Assembly: GCF_047495555.1 (NCBI RefSeq)
Contig: NZ_CP166866.1
Span: 1,080,001-1,144,000, forward strand
Origin: Methanobacterium_D sp040373355
Lineage (GTDB): Archaea > Methanobacteriota > Methanobacteria > Methanobacteriales > Methanobacteriaceae
DNA: 64,000 nt
Direction: 5' to 3'
Shown: positions 54,194 through 63,185 of the stretch, piece by piece
Layout: every line of letters begins with the position of its first letter
How positions within the stretch are numbered: position 1 is the stretch's first letter
Program-made: the position numbers and the translations under genes
The notes under the pieces: generated by a model
The model's database searches: none
What the model saw: only the letters and a program-made list of their open reading frames with translations
What the model was told of the DNA's origin: nothing

Positions 54194-54835
54194 ATGTCAA
54201 TAAGTGATAGAAAAGAGAGAGAAAAAGAAAGAAGAAGAAGAGATATTTTAGATACTGCTGAGATATTATTTTTTCAAAAAGGATTTGAAAATGTTACAAT
54301 GGCTGATATTGCTAACGAAATAGAACTAGCTAGAAGTACATTGTATCTATACTTCAAAAACAAGGAAGAAATTTATCTGGCTATAGCAATAAGAGGATCA
54401 AAAATCCTTAGAAAAATGTTCATGGAATGCTATGAAAGAGGAGCTACTGGCTTAGAAAAAGTTAGAATGCTTACATTGGCATTTTCTAGATTTTGTATGG
54501 AATATCCAGGTTATTATGATGCTAATTGGTTTTCCCATAGTGTGCGTTTTGATGAAGAATTCCCTGAAATTGAAGAGATAAAAGAAATTAGAACACAGAA
54601 TTTTAAATTAGTTGGAGAAGCTTTTAAAGAAGGAATAAAAGATGGAACAATTCGACCTGATGCTGATCCTGTAAAAACAACTTTGGTTTTAACTTCTTCA
54701 ATGCAGAATGTGCTCAATCTTACTCCTGCAGTTGAATTGCATATGAAAAACAACAATCTTACTCATGAAGAACTCATTGATTACGCTGTGGATATGATGA
54801 TGCGTTCATTTGAAAGTAAACAAGAAAAAAAATAA
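54194..54835 (+). CDS. TetR/AcrR family transcriptional regulator
   Basis: The 213-residue protein has a typical N-terminal HTH (VTMADIANEIELARSTLYLYFKNKEEIYLAI, about 32-62) preceded by a very basic stretch (KEREKERRRRDILDTAE), and a variable ligand-binding C-domain (about 80-205). It probably represses itself and the methyltransferase-like gene behind it via the operator array upstream. The ligand is unknown. TetR regulators are fairly rare in methanogens and may be acquired. Confidence 0.92.
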   Translation: MSISDRKEREKERRRRDILDTAEILFFQKGFENVTMADIANEIELARSTLYLYFKNKEEIYLAIAIRGSKILRKMFMECYERGATGLEKVRMLTLAFSRFCMEYPGYYDANWFSHSVRFDEEFPEIEEIKEIRTQNFKLVGEAFKEGIKDGTIRPDADPVKTTLVLTSSMQNVLNLTPAVELHMKNNNLTHEELIDYAVDMMMRSFESKQEKK

Positions 54836-54861
54836 AAATTATGAAAATTAGGTGATAGAAA

Positions 54862-55479
54862 GTGTTAGAAGAAAATATTTGGGTCCACTTTGGAAACTGG
54901 TGGGCAGTTTTAGTTTGGATAGCAATTTATGCAATATTCCTTTTATTTGTACCGTTTTACAAAAAAAGCCGTGTTAAACCTACAGGTGTTTATATGGCGT
55001 TTATAGTGGCTTTTGCAATTGAAATGTTTGGTGTACCATTTAGTATGTTTGCTTTGGGATGGGCATTTGGTATATGGATGCCTGAAGGCGTATTTTGGGG
55101 TCACACCCTTGGAACTTATATAGGTGACCTTGGAACATGGATTGGAGTTTTAGTATCTCTATTAGGAGTTGCATTAGTCCTTCTTGGTTGGAATAAGATT
55201 CATAAAAATTACTGGATTAAAGAAACTGGTGAAGGTGAATTGGTTACAGATGGTATTTACAAGTATATACGCCACCCTCAATACACCGGATTTTTCCTAA
55301 TAACTTTAGGAATCATGTTTGAATGGGCTACAATACCTTTAATTATACTCTATACTCTACTTCTAGTCCTTTATTATAGACTTGCAAAAAGGGAAGAAAA
55401 GGACATGGAAGCTGAATTTGGAGCTCAATATGAAGAATATAGAAAGAAAACAAAGATGTTCATACCGTATATTGTCTAA
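54862..55479 (+). CDS. Isoprenylcysteine methyltransferase-like (ICMT/PEMT) membrane protein
   Basis: The 205-residue protein has five or so membrane helices and the family's C-terminal SAM-binding region, LVTDGIYKYIRHPQYTGFFLI (near 131-151), with RHPxY as the conserved methyltransferase core, and a final REEKDMEAEFGAQYEEYRKK helix. It methylates an unknown substrate, perhaps a lipid or thiol. A GTG start at 54862, 26 bp behind tetR and after GGTGAT, indicates one transcript with the regulator. Confidence 0.86.
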   Translation: MLEENIWVHFGNWWAVLVWIAIYAIFLLFVPFYKKSRVKPTGVYMAFIVAFAIEMFGVPFSMFALGWAFGIWMPEGVFWGHTLGTYIGDLGTWIGVLVSLLGVALVLLGWNKIHKNYWIKETGEGELVTDGIYKYIRHPQYTGFFLITLGIMFEWATIPLIILYTLLLVLYYRLAKREEKDMEAEFGAQYEEYRKKTKMFIPYIV

Positions 55480-55492
55480 GACAATATACTAA

Positions 55493-55618
55493 AATATTTT
55501 TTTGAAGCTTAAATTACATTATGAACCAATTGGGGCTAACAATGGAATGCCAACTCCAGAAATTCGAAATTCAATACAAAAAATTGGTTTAAGAGGAATT
55601 AAGTCCAAAATAAAGTAA
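55493..55618 (+). pseudogene. Possible coding remnant (about 41 codons)
   Basis: An open frame without a normal start reads KLKLHYEPIGANNGMPTPE and continues to IRNSIQKIGLRGIKSKIK before TAA at 55616-55618. Its composition looks like the tail of a real protein rather than spacer, but I cannot name a family. It may be a decayed gene end left by a rearrangement. Confidence 0.25.
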
Positions 55619-55703
55619 AGTTAATAGGACAATGACCGAAGCAGTATTTCAAAAATGATATCTTTAATTTTTACATTGAATACAGATTTTATAAGTTGTG
55701 TAA

Positions 55704-55773
55704 ACAATAATTGTAAAAACAATTGTTGTTAAAGCAACATTTATATACCAGTATTTACTACTTATTGTTACAA
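55704..55773 (+). promoter_or_regulatory. Candidate marR promoter with clustered ACAAT/ATTGT palindromes
   Basis: Around a TATA box (TTTATATA, 55740-55747) lie four symmetrical elements: ACAAT-A-ATTGT (55704-55714), AACAATTGTT (55718-55727), GTTG/CAAC ends at 55725-55738, and TTGT-T-ACAA (55765-55773). This arrangement fits autoregulation by the MarR protein. The leader to the ATG at 55909 would be long (about 135 nt), so a second promoter closer to the gene is possible. The rest of 55619-55908 is AT-rich. Confidence 0.45.
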
Positions 55774-55908
55774 CTGAAATTTCTCTCAATTTTAGAAATT
55801 TTTATTAGATTATATTGGAGTGTTTTTTTAAATCTCTTTTTATAAGAATGTCTATATTTTATTTAGATTATACTCGCGCTCATTTAAACTAAATTAGGAG
55901 TAATTATA

Positions 55909-56388
55909 ATGCATAATGCTAAAAAATTACTGGAAAGTGAAGATTCACAGATTTCTCTTGGTATAATGGTTTCTATGATCCACAGAACCCATATGATATT
56001 TGTAAATGATAAAATTAAGCATATGGATATTAATGCTGGTCAGATTCCATTTCTAGTGGTTCTTTCTCGTGAAGAAGGAATTACACAAGATGATCTGGCA
56101 TCCCATTTCCATATTGATAAAGGAGTGGTAGCACGTGCATTACGGAAACTGGAAGACAATAAATATCTTTTCAGGGAAATAGACTCTGAAAACCGTAGAA
56201 GGCATCGTATATATTTAACTGACAAGGGAAAACATACAGTTCCTCAAATAATGGCTATTGATAAGGAATGGGAAGATTCAATGTGTTCTGAATTTTCTGA
56301 AGAAGAATACAATCATATTTCTAGTATTTTAAAAAGAATGGCTCTCAACTGCCTTGAAAAAGTTGACAAAAATGGAGAAGGAAAATGA
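55909..56388 (+). CDS. MarR family transcriptional regulator
   Basis: A 159-residue winged-helix regulator with the family wing and recognition helix: GITQDDLASHFHIDKGVVARALRKLEDNKYLFREIDSENRRRHRIYLTD (about 63-111). It probably controls the MATE efflux gene, which overlaps its stop by 4 bp. MarR proteins typically release DNA on binding phenolic or drug-like ligands. GGAG at 55895-55898 precedes the ATG. Confidence 0.93.
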   Translation: MHNAKKLLESEDSQISLGIMVSMIHRTHMIFVNDKIKHMDINAGQIPFLVVLSREEGITQDDLASHFHIDKGVVARALRKLEDNKYLFREIDSENRRRHRIYLTDKGKHTVPQIMAIDKEWEDSMCSEFSEEEYNHISSILKRMALNCLEKVDKNGEGK

Positions 56389-57824
56389 ATAAAAATAATA
56401 ATCAAAATTCTAAAGGAGATGTGGATAAACGTATCTCCATGATCACAGGAGACCCTAAAAAAGCGATTCGTGCACTTTCCATGCCCATGATTGTTTCCAT
56501 GTTTTTAATAATGGCTTATAACTTGGCTGACAGCATATGGGTTGCTGGACTCGGTCCAAATTCACTTGCTGCTCTAGGATTCATTACTCCAATCTTTATG
56601 ATAGTTATAGGATTGGGAAATGGTCTGGGAGCTGGGGCAACGTCTTTAATTGCAAGATGCATTGGTGCAGAAAATAAAAAAGGTGCCGATAATGCTGCAA
56701 TACATGCTGTAATTCTTACTGTTGGAGTTTCAGCTGTTCTAACAGTATTGACATTAATATTTTTACCAAATATCCTGATGATAATGGGTGCTGGTGAAAC
56801 AGTTGGACTTGCAACTCAATATGGACAAATTGTATTTGGAGGATTAATCTTCCTGATATTTTCAAGTGTTGCATCGGGTATCCTTAGAGCAGAAGGGGAT
56901 ATGAAGAGGCCAATGTATGCTATGATAGCAACAGCAGTCCTGAACATAATTATTGACCCTATATTCATTTATTACTTTGGATGGGGAGTTTCAGGAGCTG
57001 CATGGGCTACTGTAATATCTTCAATGGTTGCATGTAGCTTAATGGTTTATTGGTTACTTGTAAAAAGAGATACATATGTATCTTTTTCAAAAAGTGACTT
57101 TAAACCTAGCGTAACAGTAGTAAAAGACATATTGGCTGTTGGATTACCTGCAAGTGCTGAATCATTTGTTATGTCAGTTTTAGGTATAGTTTTAAATGCT
57201 ATACTTGTTATAACTGGAGGAACACAAGCAGTGGCCGTCTATACTGCTGGATGGAGAGTTGTGATGATGGCAATGATTCCGCCAATCGGAATTGGTACTG
57301 CAGCTATAACAGTTGCAGGAGCAGCATATGGTGCTCGAAAGTACAAAAATCTTTCAATTGCACTTAACTACTCTGCTAAATTAGGTGTTGCAATTGCAGC
57401 AGTTACTGGAATATTTACATACTTCTTTGCATCATATATAGCGAGTATTTTTGCATATTCCTCAGAAAGTGCATTCTTAGCTCCTTCAATTGCTTCATTC
57501 TTGCAGGTAATGTGCTTGTTCTTTATCATAGTTCCACTTGGAATTACAGCAAGCTCAATATTCCAGGCCATGGGTAAAGGAATGACATCATTAATCCTAA
57601 CTGTTCTTAGAGAAGTGGTATTCATTTCTGTATTTGCATATGTATTTGCATTTACTCTTGGGTTTGGATCTGCTGGAGTTTATTGGGGAATTGTAGTCGG
57701 AGGTGCCTTGGGTTGTGTAATTGCATATATCTGGGCAAATAGGTACATTAAAGGCCTTAGAAGAAATTATATTAGTAAGGAGCCTGAAGAACCTCCAGAA
57801 ATTGGTGTTATGTCTGGAAAATAG
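56385..57824 (+). CDS. MATE family efflux transporter
   Basis: A 479-residue protein with 12 membrane helices in two homologous halves, typical of MATE (NorM/DinF) drug or metabolite exporters driven by H+ or Na+. Recognisable segments are ALSMPMIVSMFLIMAYNLADSIWVAGLG near 28-55, GLGNGLGAGATSLIARCIGA near 75-94, and GVSGAAWATVISS near the end of the first half. It overlaps marR (ATGA), so both are one transcript. The substrate is unknown. Confidence 0.93.
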   Translation: MNKNNNQNSKGDVDKRISMITGDPKKAIRALSMPMIVSMFLIMAYNLADSIWVAGLGPNSLAALGFITPIFMIVIGLGNGLGAGATSLIARCIGAENKKGADNAAIHAVILTVGVSAVLTVLTLIFLPNILMIMGAGETVGLATQYGQIVFGGLIFLIFSSVASGILRAEGDMKRPMYAMIATAVLNIIIDPIFIYYFGWGVSGAAWATVISSMVACSLMVYWLLVKRDTYVSFSKSDFKPSVTVVKDILAVGLPASAESFVMSVLGIVLNAILVITGGTQAVAVYTAGWRVVMMAMIPPIGIGTAAITVAGAAYGARKYKNLSIALNYSAKLGVAIAAVTGIFTYFFASYIASIFAYSSESAFLAPSIASFLQVMCLFFIIVPLGITASSIFQAMGKGMTSLILTVLREVVFISVFAYVFAFTLGFGSAGVYWGIVVGGALGCVIAYIWANRYIKGLRRNYISKEPEEPPEIGVMSGK

Positions 57825-57849
57825 GTAAATACCTCAATTATTAATTAAG

Positions 57850-57876
57850 GGTTTAATTAAACCATTTTTATTTTTT
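57850..57876 (+). terminator. Terminator-like palindrome after the MATE gene
   Basis: GGTTTAATTAAACC (57850-57863) is a perfect palindrome followed by ATTTTTATTTTTT. It probably ends the marR-MATE transcript. Confidence 0.6.
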
Positions 57877-58010
57877 AAATTAATTTAGAAATATATTACT
57901 GATTTTAGATTTTTTGATTATATTATTTTTAAAGGGAAATCGTTGTTAATAACTATTCATTGAAAAATATTATTATTTTTAAATTACATATTATCACATG
58001 GGGAGATAAT

Positions 58011-59696
58011 ATGGAATATACTATTGGAAGTTATCTAGCAAAACGTTTAGAACAAATGGGAATTGAGCATTATTTTGTAGTTCCTGGAGATTTTAATTTA
58101 ATGCTACTTGATGAGCTTTTAAAAAATAATAAACTTAAGCAGATAGGGGGATCTAATGAATTAAATGCAGCTTATGCAGCCGAGGGCTATGCAAGAGTAA
58201 GAGGTGCTGCAGCAGTTGTTGTAACCTTTAATGTAGGTGCATTTTCTGCTATTAATGGTATTGCCAGTGCTTATGCTGAGAGATTACCTGTCATTTTTAT
58301 TTCTGGTGGATTCAATACAAATGATCAAATTGAAGGTAATATTCCACACCATACCTTGCAGGTTAAAGATCTAAATTATCAATACGATATGATTCAAAAA
58401 ATAACTTGTGATGCAGCCCAAATTATGCATGAAAAGGATGCTCCTCATCTAATTGATAGAGTTATTCACAATGCTCTAACAAAACGTTTACCTGGATATA
58501 TTGAGATTCCATGTAATTTGGCTGATGCGCCATGTCCCGAACCTGCGCCATTTGAAAACCTATTTAGTACTCTAGAAACGGATCCAAAGGCGCTTGAATC
58601 TGCAGTAAATGCCGCAGTGAATTTAATAGAAAATTCAGATACAATAATAATTCTTGCGGGACCTCATTTAAGGGCATATGGGGCAATTAGTGCATTTAAT
58701 GAGTTAGGAGAAGCATTAGGGTGTGCTGTAGCAGTGCAACCAAATGCTAAGAGTTTTTTTGCTGAAAATAATCCTCAATTTATTGGTATTTATTGGGGAG
58801 AGGTTAGCAGTCCGGGCTGTCAAGAAATTGTTGAAGGCGCAGACTTAATTATTGCTGGGGGACCAGTTTATACTGATTATTCTACTGTTGGATGGACTGC
58901 AATACCTAAAGGGGATAAGACAATTAATATTAGGCCAAGTAGAGTTGTTTTTCCAAATTCTGAGCATAGCGGAATACGTTTGGCTAGTTTTCTAAAATCC
59001 CTTGCTAAACGAGTAAAAAAGAATAAATCTTCACTTGAAAAATTCAATCAGACTGAATCTCAAGAGGAAGTGATTAAATCTGCTGATCCGGAAGCTATGT
59101 TAACCCGTAAAGAGATGATAAGGCAAATTTATGGATTAATAGATTCTAAATCAACACTATTTGTTGAAAGTGGAGATTCATGGTTCAATACGATGTACAT
59201 GAATTTACCTGAAGGTGCAAAATATGAAATTGAAATGCAGTGGGGTTCAATTGGTTGGTCACTACCTGCTGCTTTTGGATATTCACTTGGAAATATGCCA
59301 GATGGGCGTGTTCTAGCTCTTATTGGTGATGGCTCATTCCAGTTTACTGCACAAGAAGTCTCCAATATAATTCGCTATAATCAGGATCCTATACTTTTTA
59401 TAGTAAATAATCATGGTTATGTTGTAGAATCGGTAATTCATGAAGGTCCATATAATTATATTAAAAATTGGGACTATTCTGGTTTGATGGATATCTTCAA
59501 TGCAAATGAAGGGGAAGGATTAGGAGTTACTGCTAAAACAGCAGGTGAACTTTCTGAAGCAATAAAAAAAGCGAAGGATCATCATAAAGGCCCTGTTTTA
59601 ATTGAATGTCAGATTGATCATGACGATACTAGTCCTGAACTAAGTATATGGGGTTCAAAAGTAGCTGAGGCTAATAAAAGACCACCTATTATATAA
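58011..59696 (+). CDS. Pyruvate decarboxylase / 2-keto acid decarboxylase (thiamine diphosphate-dependent)
   Basis: The enzyme converts pyruvate or a related keto acid to an aldehyde and CO2. The 561-residue protein has every landmark of pyruvate decarboxylases: GSNELNAAYAAEGYAR with catalytic Glu50, the paired histidines in NIPHHTLQ (His113, His114), the diphosphate motif GDGSFQF through NNHG (about 439-468), and GYVVESVIHEGPYNYIKNWD with Glu473 as in the Zymomonas enzyme. ATG 58011 follows GGGGAGAT. Its neighbour, convergent, is an alcohol dehydrogenase. Indolepyruvate and branched-chain decarboxylases share these motifs, so the precise substrate needs testing. Confidence 0.9.
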   Translation: MEYTIGSYLAKRLEQMGIEHYFVVPGDFNLMLLDELLKNNKLKQIGGSNELNAAYAAEGYARVRGAAAVVVTFNVGAFSAINGIASAYAERLPVIFISGGFNTNDQIEGNIPHHTLQVKDLNYQYDMIQKITCDAAQIMHEKDAPHLIDRVIHNALTKRLPGYIEIPCNLADAPCPEPAPFENLFSTLETDPKALESAVNAAVNLIENSDTIIILAGPHLRAYGAISAFNELGEALGCAVAVQPNAKSFFAENNPQFIGIYWGEVSSPGCQEIVEGADLIIAGGPVYTDYSTVGWTAIPKGDKTINIRPSRVVFPNSEHSGIRLASFLKSLAKRVKKNKSSLEKFNQTESQEEVIKSADPEAMLTRKEMIRQIYGLIDSKSTLFVESGDSWFNTMYMNLPEGAKYEIEMQWGSIGWSLPAAFGYSLGNMPDGRVLALIGDGSFQFTAQEVSNIIRYNQDPILFIVNNHGYVVESVIHEGPYNYIKNWDYSGLMDIFNANEGEGLGVTAKTAGELSEAIKKAKDHHKGPVLIECQIDHDDTSPELSIWGSKVAEANKRPPII

Positions 59697-59748
59697 TTTA
59701 AGAAAATAAGTTAAAATCAAAAATAAATAAAGATAAATCAAATTTGAT

Positions 59749-60951
59749 TTATTTTGACCAAGCTCCTTCAAATCTAATAACAGGCTTAACTACATCATCT
59801 CTTCTATCAAACTGGTTATATGCTTGAGGAGCTTCTTCAATAGGTATTCTATCTGAAACTATGAATCCGGGCTTTGCTTTTCCATCAAATATGAGGTTTC
59901 TTAAATGAACATGTAACTGCTTTACAGGAGTCTGACCCATTCCAATTGTAATTCCATTTTCAAAGAATTTTCCTATTGGAAACATCATGTTTCCCTGCTG
60001 TTCATCTTCAGTTTCTCCAGCAGGGTTTTGTTGTGGATAAACCCCTACAATTCCCAAATGTCCTCCTGCATTTATTATATTTGCAATATCCATGAGCACC
60101 TGGTTACGTTTCTCTCTTTCTGGATGCTTTCTGCTAGATGCCTGATATCCAACTGCATCTATAGCACAATCTACTCCTAGGGTCTTTTCTTCCCCAGGTC
60201 TTAATGATTCTGTAAGATTTTTGTTTTGCTGTCGAAGTTCCATAATTTTTTCTGCTGGATCTCCTTCTTCAAAGTTTACAGGAATTGCCCCTATTGATTC
60301 AGCACGTTTAAGTCTTTCATCTGAATTATCTACTACATAAACTTCAGCAGCTCCTTTTAAAATAGAACTGTATGCTGCAAGTAAACCAACAGGTCCTGCT
60401 CCAAAAACGGCTACTGCTTTACCGGGACCCACATGGGCAAGTTCCGCACCATAGTATCCGGTTGGGAATATATCAGCAAGCATCATAAAATCATCTTCAA
60501 ATTGGTCTCCAGGCTCTCCTGGTAATTTAAGACATGCCCAGTCACCAAATGGAACTCTAACGTATTCTGCCTGTGCTCCTGCATAAGGGCCCATCCCTGC
60601 ATACCCATAGGCAGCTCCGGGTTGTTCAGGGTTCATAGTAAGGCAAGCATTGGTCATTCCCTGAATACAGTTTAGGCAGAACCCACATGCAACATTAAAT
60701 GGTATGACTACTCTATCTCCGGGCTTAGTTAGCTCAACTGCATCTCCTACCGCCTCAACTATCCCCATTGGCTCATGACCAAATATTCTACCAGATTCCA
60801 TTATTGTTTCGCCGTCATACATATGTAAATCGCTTCCACATATAGCACTGGTTGTAACCCTTACAAGTACATCAGTTGGCCTTTCAATTTTTGGATTTTC
60901 TACTTCTTCAATTTCAACATTCTTTGGACCTTTATAAACTACGGCTTTCAT
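59749..60951 (-). CDS. Zinc-dependent alcohol dehydrogenase (glutathione-independent formaldehyde dehydrogenase-like)
   Basis: A 400-residue MDR-superfamily enzyme with catalytic zinc ligands in SAICGSDLHMYDG (Cys near 37) and GHEPMGIVEAVGD (His and Glu near 62), the structural-zinc Cys lobe CGFCLNCIQGMTNAC near 91-105, and the NAD-binding VAVFGAGPVGLLAAYS near 183-198. The inserted loop and C-terminus (GMGQTPVKQLHVHLRNLI) match the formaldehyde dehydrogenase/dismutase branch rather than simple ethanol dehydrogenases. ATG 60951 follows GGAGGT. It is the second gene of a pair with the F420-dependent oxidoreductase. Confidence 0.88.
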   Translation of the reverse strand: MKAVVYKGPKNVEIEEVENPKIERPTDVLVRVTTSAICGSDLHMYDGETIMESGRIFGHEPMGIVEAVGDAVELTKPGDRVVIPFNVACGFCLNCIQGMTNACLTMNPEQPGAAYGYAGMGPYAGAQAEYVRVPFGDWACLKLPGEPGDQFEDDFMMLADIFPTGYYGAELAHVGPGKAVAVFGAGPVGLLAAYSSILKGAAEVYVVDNSDERLKRAESIGAIPVNFEEGDPAEKIMELRQQNKNLTESLRPGEEKTLGVDCAIDAVGYQASSRKHPEREKRNQVLMDIANIINAGGHLGIVGVYPQQNPAGETEDEQQGNMMFPIGKFFENGITIGMGQTPVKQLHVHLRNLIFDGKAKPGFIVSDRIPIEEAPQAYNQFDRRDDVVKPVIRFEGAWSK

Positions 60952-60974
60952 ATTATTGACCTCCAAATTAAACT

Positions 60975-61937
60975 TTAATTTCTAAATTCAGGTAAAATCT
61001 CATTTTGACAAAATTCAATAAATTCGTGCTGATTTTTACCAACGTGATTTATACAAACATGATCAAATCCTGCTTTTTCGTAACTTCTAAGTTCATCAAT
61101 GAAGTCTTGAGGATCATTACTGCAAACCATCTGTTCTGCCACTATATCTTCGTTTATTATTCCTGCGAGTTGCTCAAAGTGTGAGGGGGTTGGTAGATCG
61201 GCGTTAAGTTGAACTGTATTTGCTTTTATTGGCCAGATTTCATATGCTTGTTTTTTAGCTTCTTCTTTAGTTTCTGCCCAGCAAACAACTGCTTCTCCGT
61301 AGCATGGCTTTCCTTTTCCTCCAGAATTTTGAAATTTTTTAACGATTCCTTCATCAGCAGTTTGAGCTATTAATCCATCTCCCTCTCTCCCAGCTAAATC
61401 ACAGGCTAAATCACCTTCTGCTGCAATATAAATTGGGGTTAGTTCTTTTGGTTTTGTATAAATTCGCGCATTTTCAACATTGTAGTAAAATCCATCATAA
61501 TCAACCAGTTCTTCATCTTCAGTCCATAGTGTTCTTATAACGTCAATAGCTTCTTCAAGCATTTCAATTCTTGTTGGGGTGGATGGCCACTCATCTCCAA
61601 ATATATGTTCATTCAAGCTTTCTCCTGACCCTACTCCAAATATGAATCTTCCAGGTAACATCGAAGCTGCTGTTGCAGCAGCTTGTGCAATAATTGCAGG
61701 ATGTATTCTAACTGTAGGACATGTAACGCCTGTAACTATTGGTATTCTATCTGTTACTTGAGATATTCCTCCAATTGTTCCCCAAACAAATGGACTGTTT
61801 CCCTGTTTATTTGTCCATGGATGAAAGTGATCTGATATCATTGCATAGTCAAATCCAGCATCTTCTGCCTGTTTAGAAAAACATACTAAATCTAATGCCG
61901 AATATTTTTCAGAACCTAATTTGTATCCAACTTTCAT
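60975..61937 (-). CDS. F420-dependent LLM-class oxidoreductase (FGD/Adf-like, TIGR03557-type)
   Basis: A 320-residue TIM-barrel enzyme of the luciferase-like family that uses coenzyme F420. SDHFHPWTNKQG near 35-46 and GVGSGESLNEHIFGDEWP near 107-124 are typical of the F420-dependent glucose-6-phosphate dehydrogenase/alcohol dehydrogenase branch. It starts the two-gene unit with the Zn alcohol dehydrogenase. In methanogens such enzymes (Adf) oxidise secondary alcohols and reduce F420 for methane formation. Whether the substrate here is an alcohol or a sugar phosphate is not known. Confidence 0.88.
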   Translation of the reverse strand: MKVGYKLGSEKYSALDLVCFSKQAEDAGFDYAMISDHFHPWTNKQGNSPFVWGTIGGISQVTDRIPIVTGVTCPTVRIHPAIIAQAAATAASMLPGRFIFGVGSGESLNEHIFGDEWPSTPTRIEMLEEAIDVIRTLWTEDEELVDYDGFYYNVENARIYTKPKELTPIYIAAEGDLACDLAGREGDGLIAQTADEGIVKKFQNSGGKGKPCYGEAVVCWAETKEEAKKQAYEIWPIKANTVQLNADLPTPSHFEQLAGIINEDIVAEQMVCSNDPQDFIDELRSYEKAGFDHVCINHVGKNQHEFIEFCQNEILPEFRN

Positions 61938-62481
61938 TTTTCAAACTCCATATTAATAATAAATTAAAATATAGTATTACTTATTATCTAATTAATATTT
62001 ACTTTTTTTAAAAAATGAAGATTTAAAACTAAAATAAGTATAAAATTAATATATAGTCTGAATAGTGGCTAAATCAATAATAAACCTATTATCTTAACTT
62101 AATAAATATATAAAAATATTTTAATAATAATTAACAGATACATAGTTTTATATGGGCCTTTTTTAATAATAAAAATAAAAAAGAGGTTTATATTTAATTT
62201 TTAAATACTATTGGCATCTTAAATGATATTATAAGTTACTAAATAATATATTGTAATATTATAACAATAAATAATGTGTTTTTACTTATTTATAATTATT
62301 ATAAGCCATTATGTGAGCTAATGGAAGTTATGATGGCTATAAATTATACTTGAGAATTTAAGTAAAATAGAATAGTTTTAATAGCTATAAATATAGAGTT
62401 AATTATAAATTATTATTGAATGTTCAAAATTTGAATTGAATAAAAATCAGCAATTCATGCGAAAATAAGAGGAGATAAATA
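61938..62481. other. Long AT-rich intergenic region with one structured element
   Basis: No supported gene in 544 bp. At 62304-62338, CCATTA/TAATGG (62306-62324) and AGCCAT/ATGGCT (about 62304-62337) form mutually exclusive stems, a pattern seen in attenuators, but no T-run or leader peptide is evident. The promoter of the next two small genes must lie here. Confidence 0.4.
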
Positions 62482-62754
62482 ATGGTATCAGCAAAGTTTT
62501 ACGAAAAATTAATGAAAATATCCAAGGTCATGGAAGAAAAAGGCGATGGAATTAGCTACATCCGAAATGAAAAGGACACTTATACCATAGGAACCAGAAA
62601 ATACAGTGAAGAAATAGCAAAATATCTTGATCAAACTGTAGATAAATGGGAAGGCAGTGAAGCTAACGTTAAAAAAAGGAAAAAGAAAGGTAGAAAGGAA
62701 GAAACAGCTAAAAAAGTAGGATATCTATGGAAGATCCCTGTTCCAGATAACTAA
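62482..62754 (+). CDS. Small basic protein of unknown function
   Basis: A 90-residue protein with a helical N-terminus (AKFYEKLMKISKVMEEKG), a small beta segment (GISYIRNEKDTYTIGTRKYSEE) and a Lys/Arg-rich stretch (NVKKRKKKGRKEE, about 62-74), ending KVGYLWKIPVPDN. It may bind nucleic acid. GGAG precedes the ATG. The next gene overlaps its end (stop TAA followed at once by GTGAT), so both are co-translated. I do not recognise a family. Confidence 0.7.
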   Translation: MVSAKFYEKLMKISKVMEEKGDGISYIRNEKDTYTIGTRKYSEEIAKYLDQTVDKWEGSEANVKKRKKKGRKEETAKKVGYLWKIPVPDN

Positions 62755-62763
62755 GTGATATTA

Positions 62764-63045
62764 ATGGCTGTCCAGAAGGAAGTTAGGCTCGAATACAAGG
62801 ACATTGAAATAAGAGTACTTGTCACTGAGACTTGTGATGAGATAAGAATCCAATACTTTAATCCTGGAGAAGAAGATTTTGTGGAAGATATAAGAGAAGT
62901 AAAAAAAGGTTGGCGTTTTAGTGATGAAAAACTTCAACTAGAATATGAAGAGCTAATTGAAAAAGCCGCTGAAATTGATGAAGAATGTTATAAAAATGCA
63001 GAAAACGGTGAAGTTTTTAAATTCAATGATAATAACTTCTTATAA
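62764..63045 (+). CDS. Small acidic protein of unknown function
   Basis: The 93-residue acidic protein (VQKEVRLEYKDIEIRVLVTETCDEIRIQYFNPGEED, then a long helix KLQLEYEELIEKAAEIDEECYKNAENG) is translated directly after the basic protein; GTGAT 62755-62759 supplies the ribosome-binding site for ATG 62764. Opposite charges suggest that the two products form a complex, perhaps as regulator and partner, but nothing more is known. Confidence 0.7.
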   Translation: MAVQKEVRLEYKDIEIRVLVTETCDEIRIQYFNPGEEDFVEDIREVKKGWRFSDEKLQLEYEELIEKAAEIDEECYKNAENGEVFKFNDNNFL

Positions 63046-63185
63046 TTCCTTCAAATCAATTTAAAACTACTTTTATATAATTTTTTATTAATATCTATTT
63101 TTTTTATTTAATGATATTATTAGGATAGTCTGATTCTAAATAATCATAAATATTATATATGTCCTTTTAAAAGAAGCAATTATGT

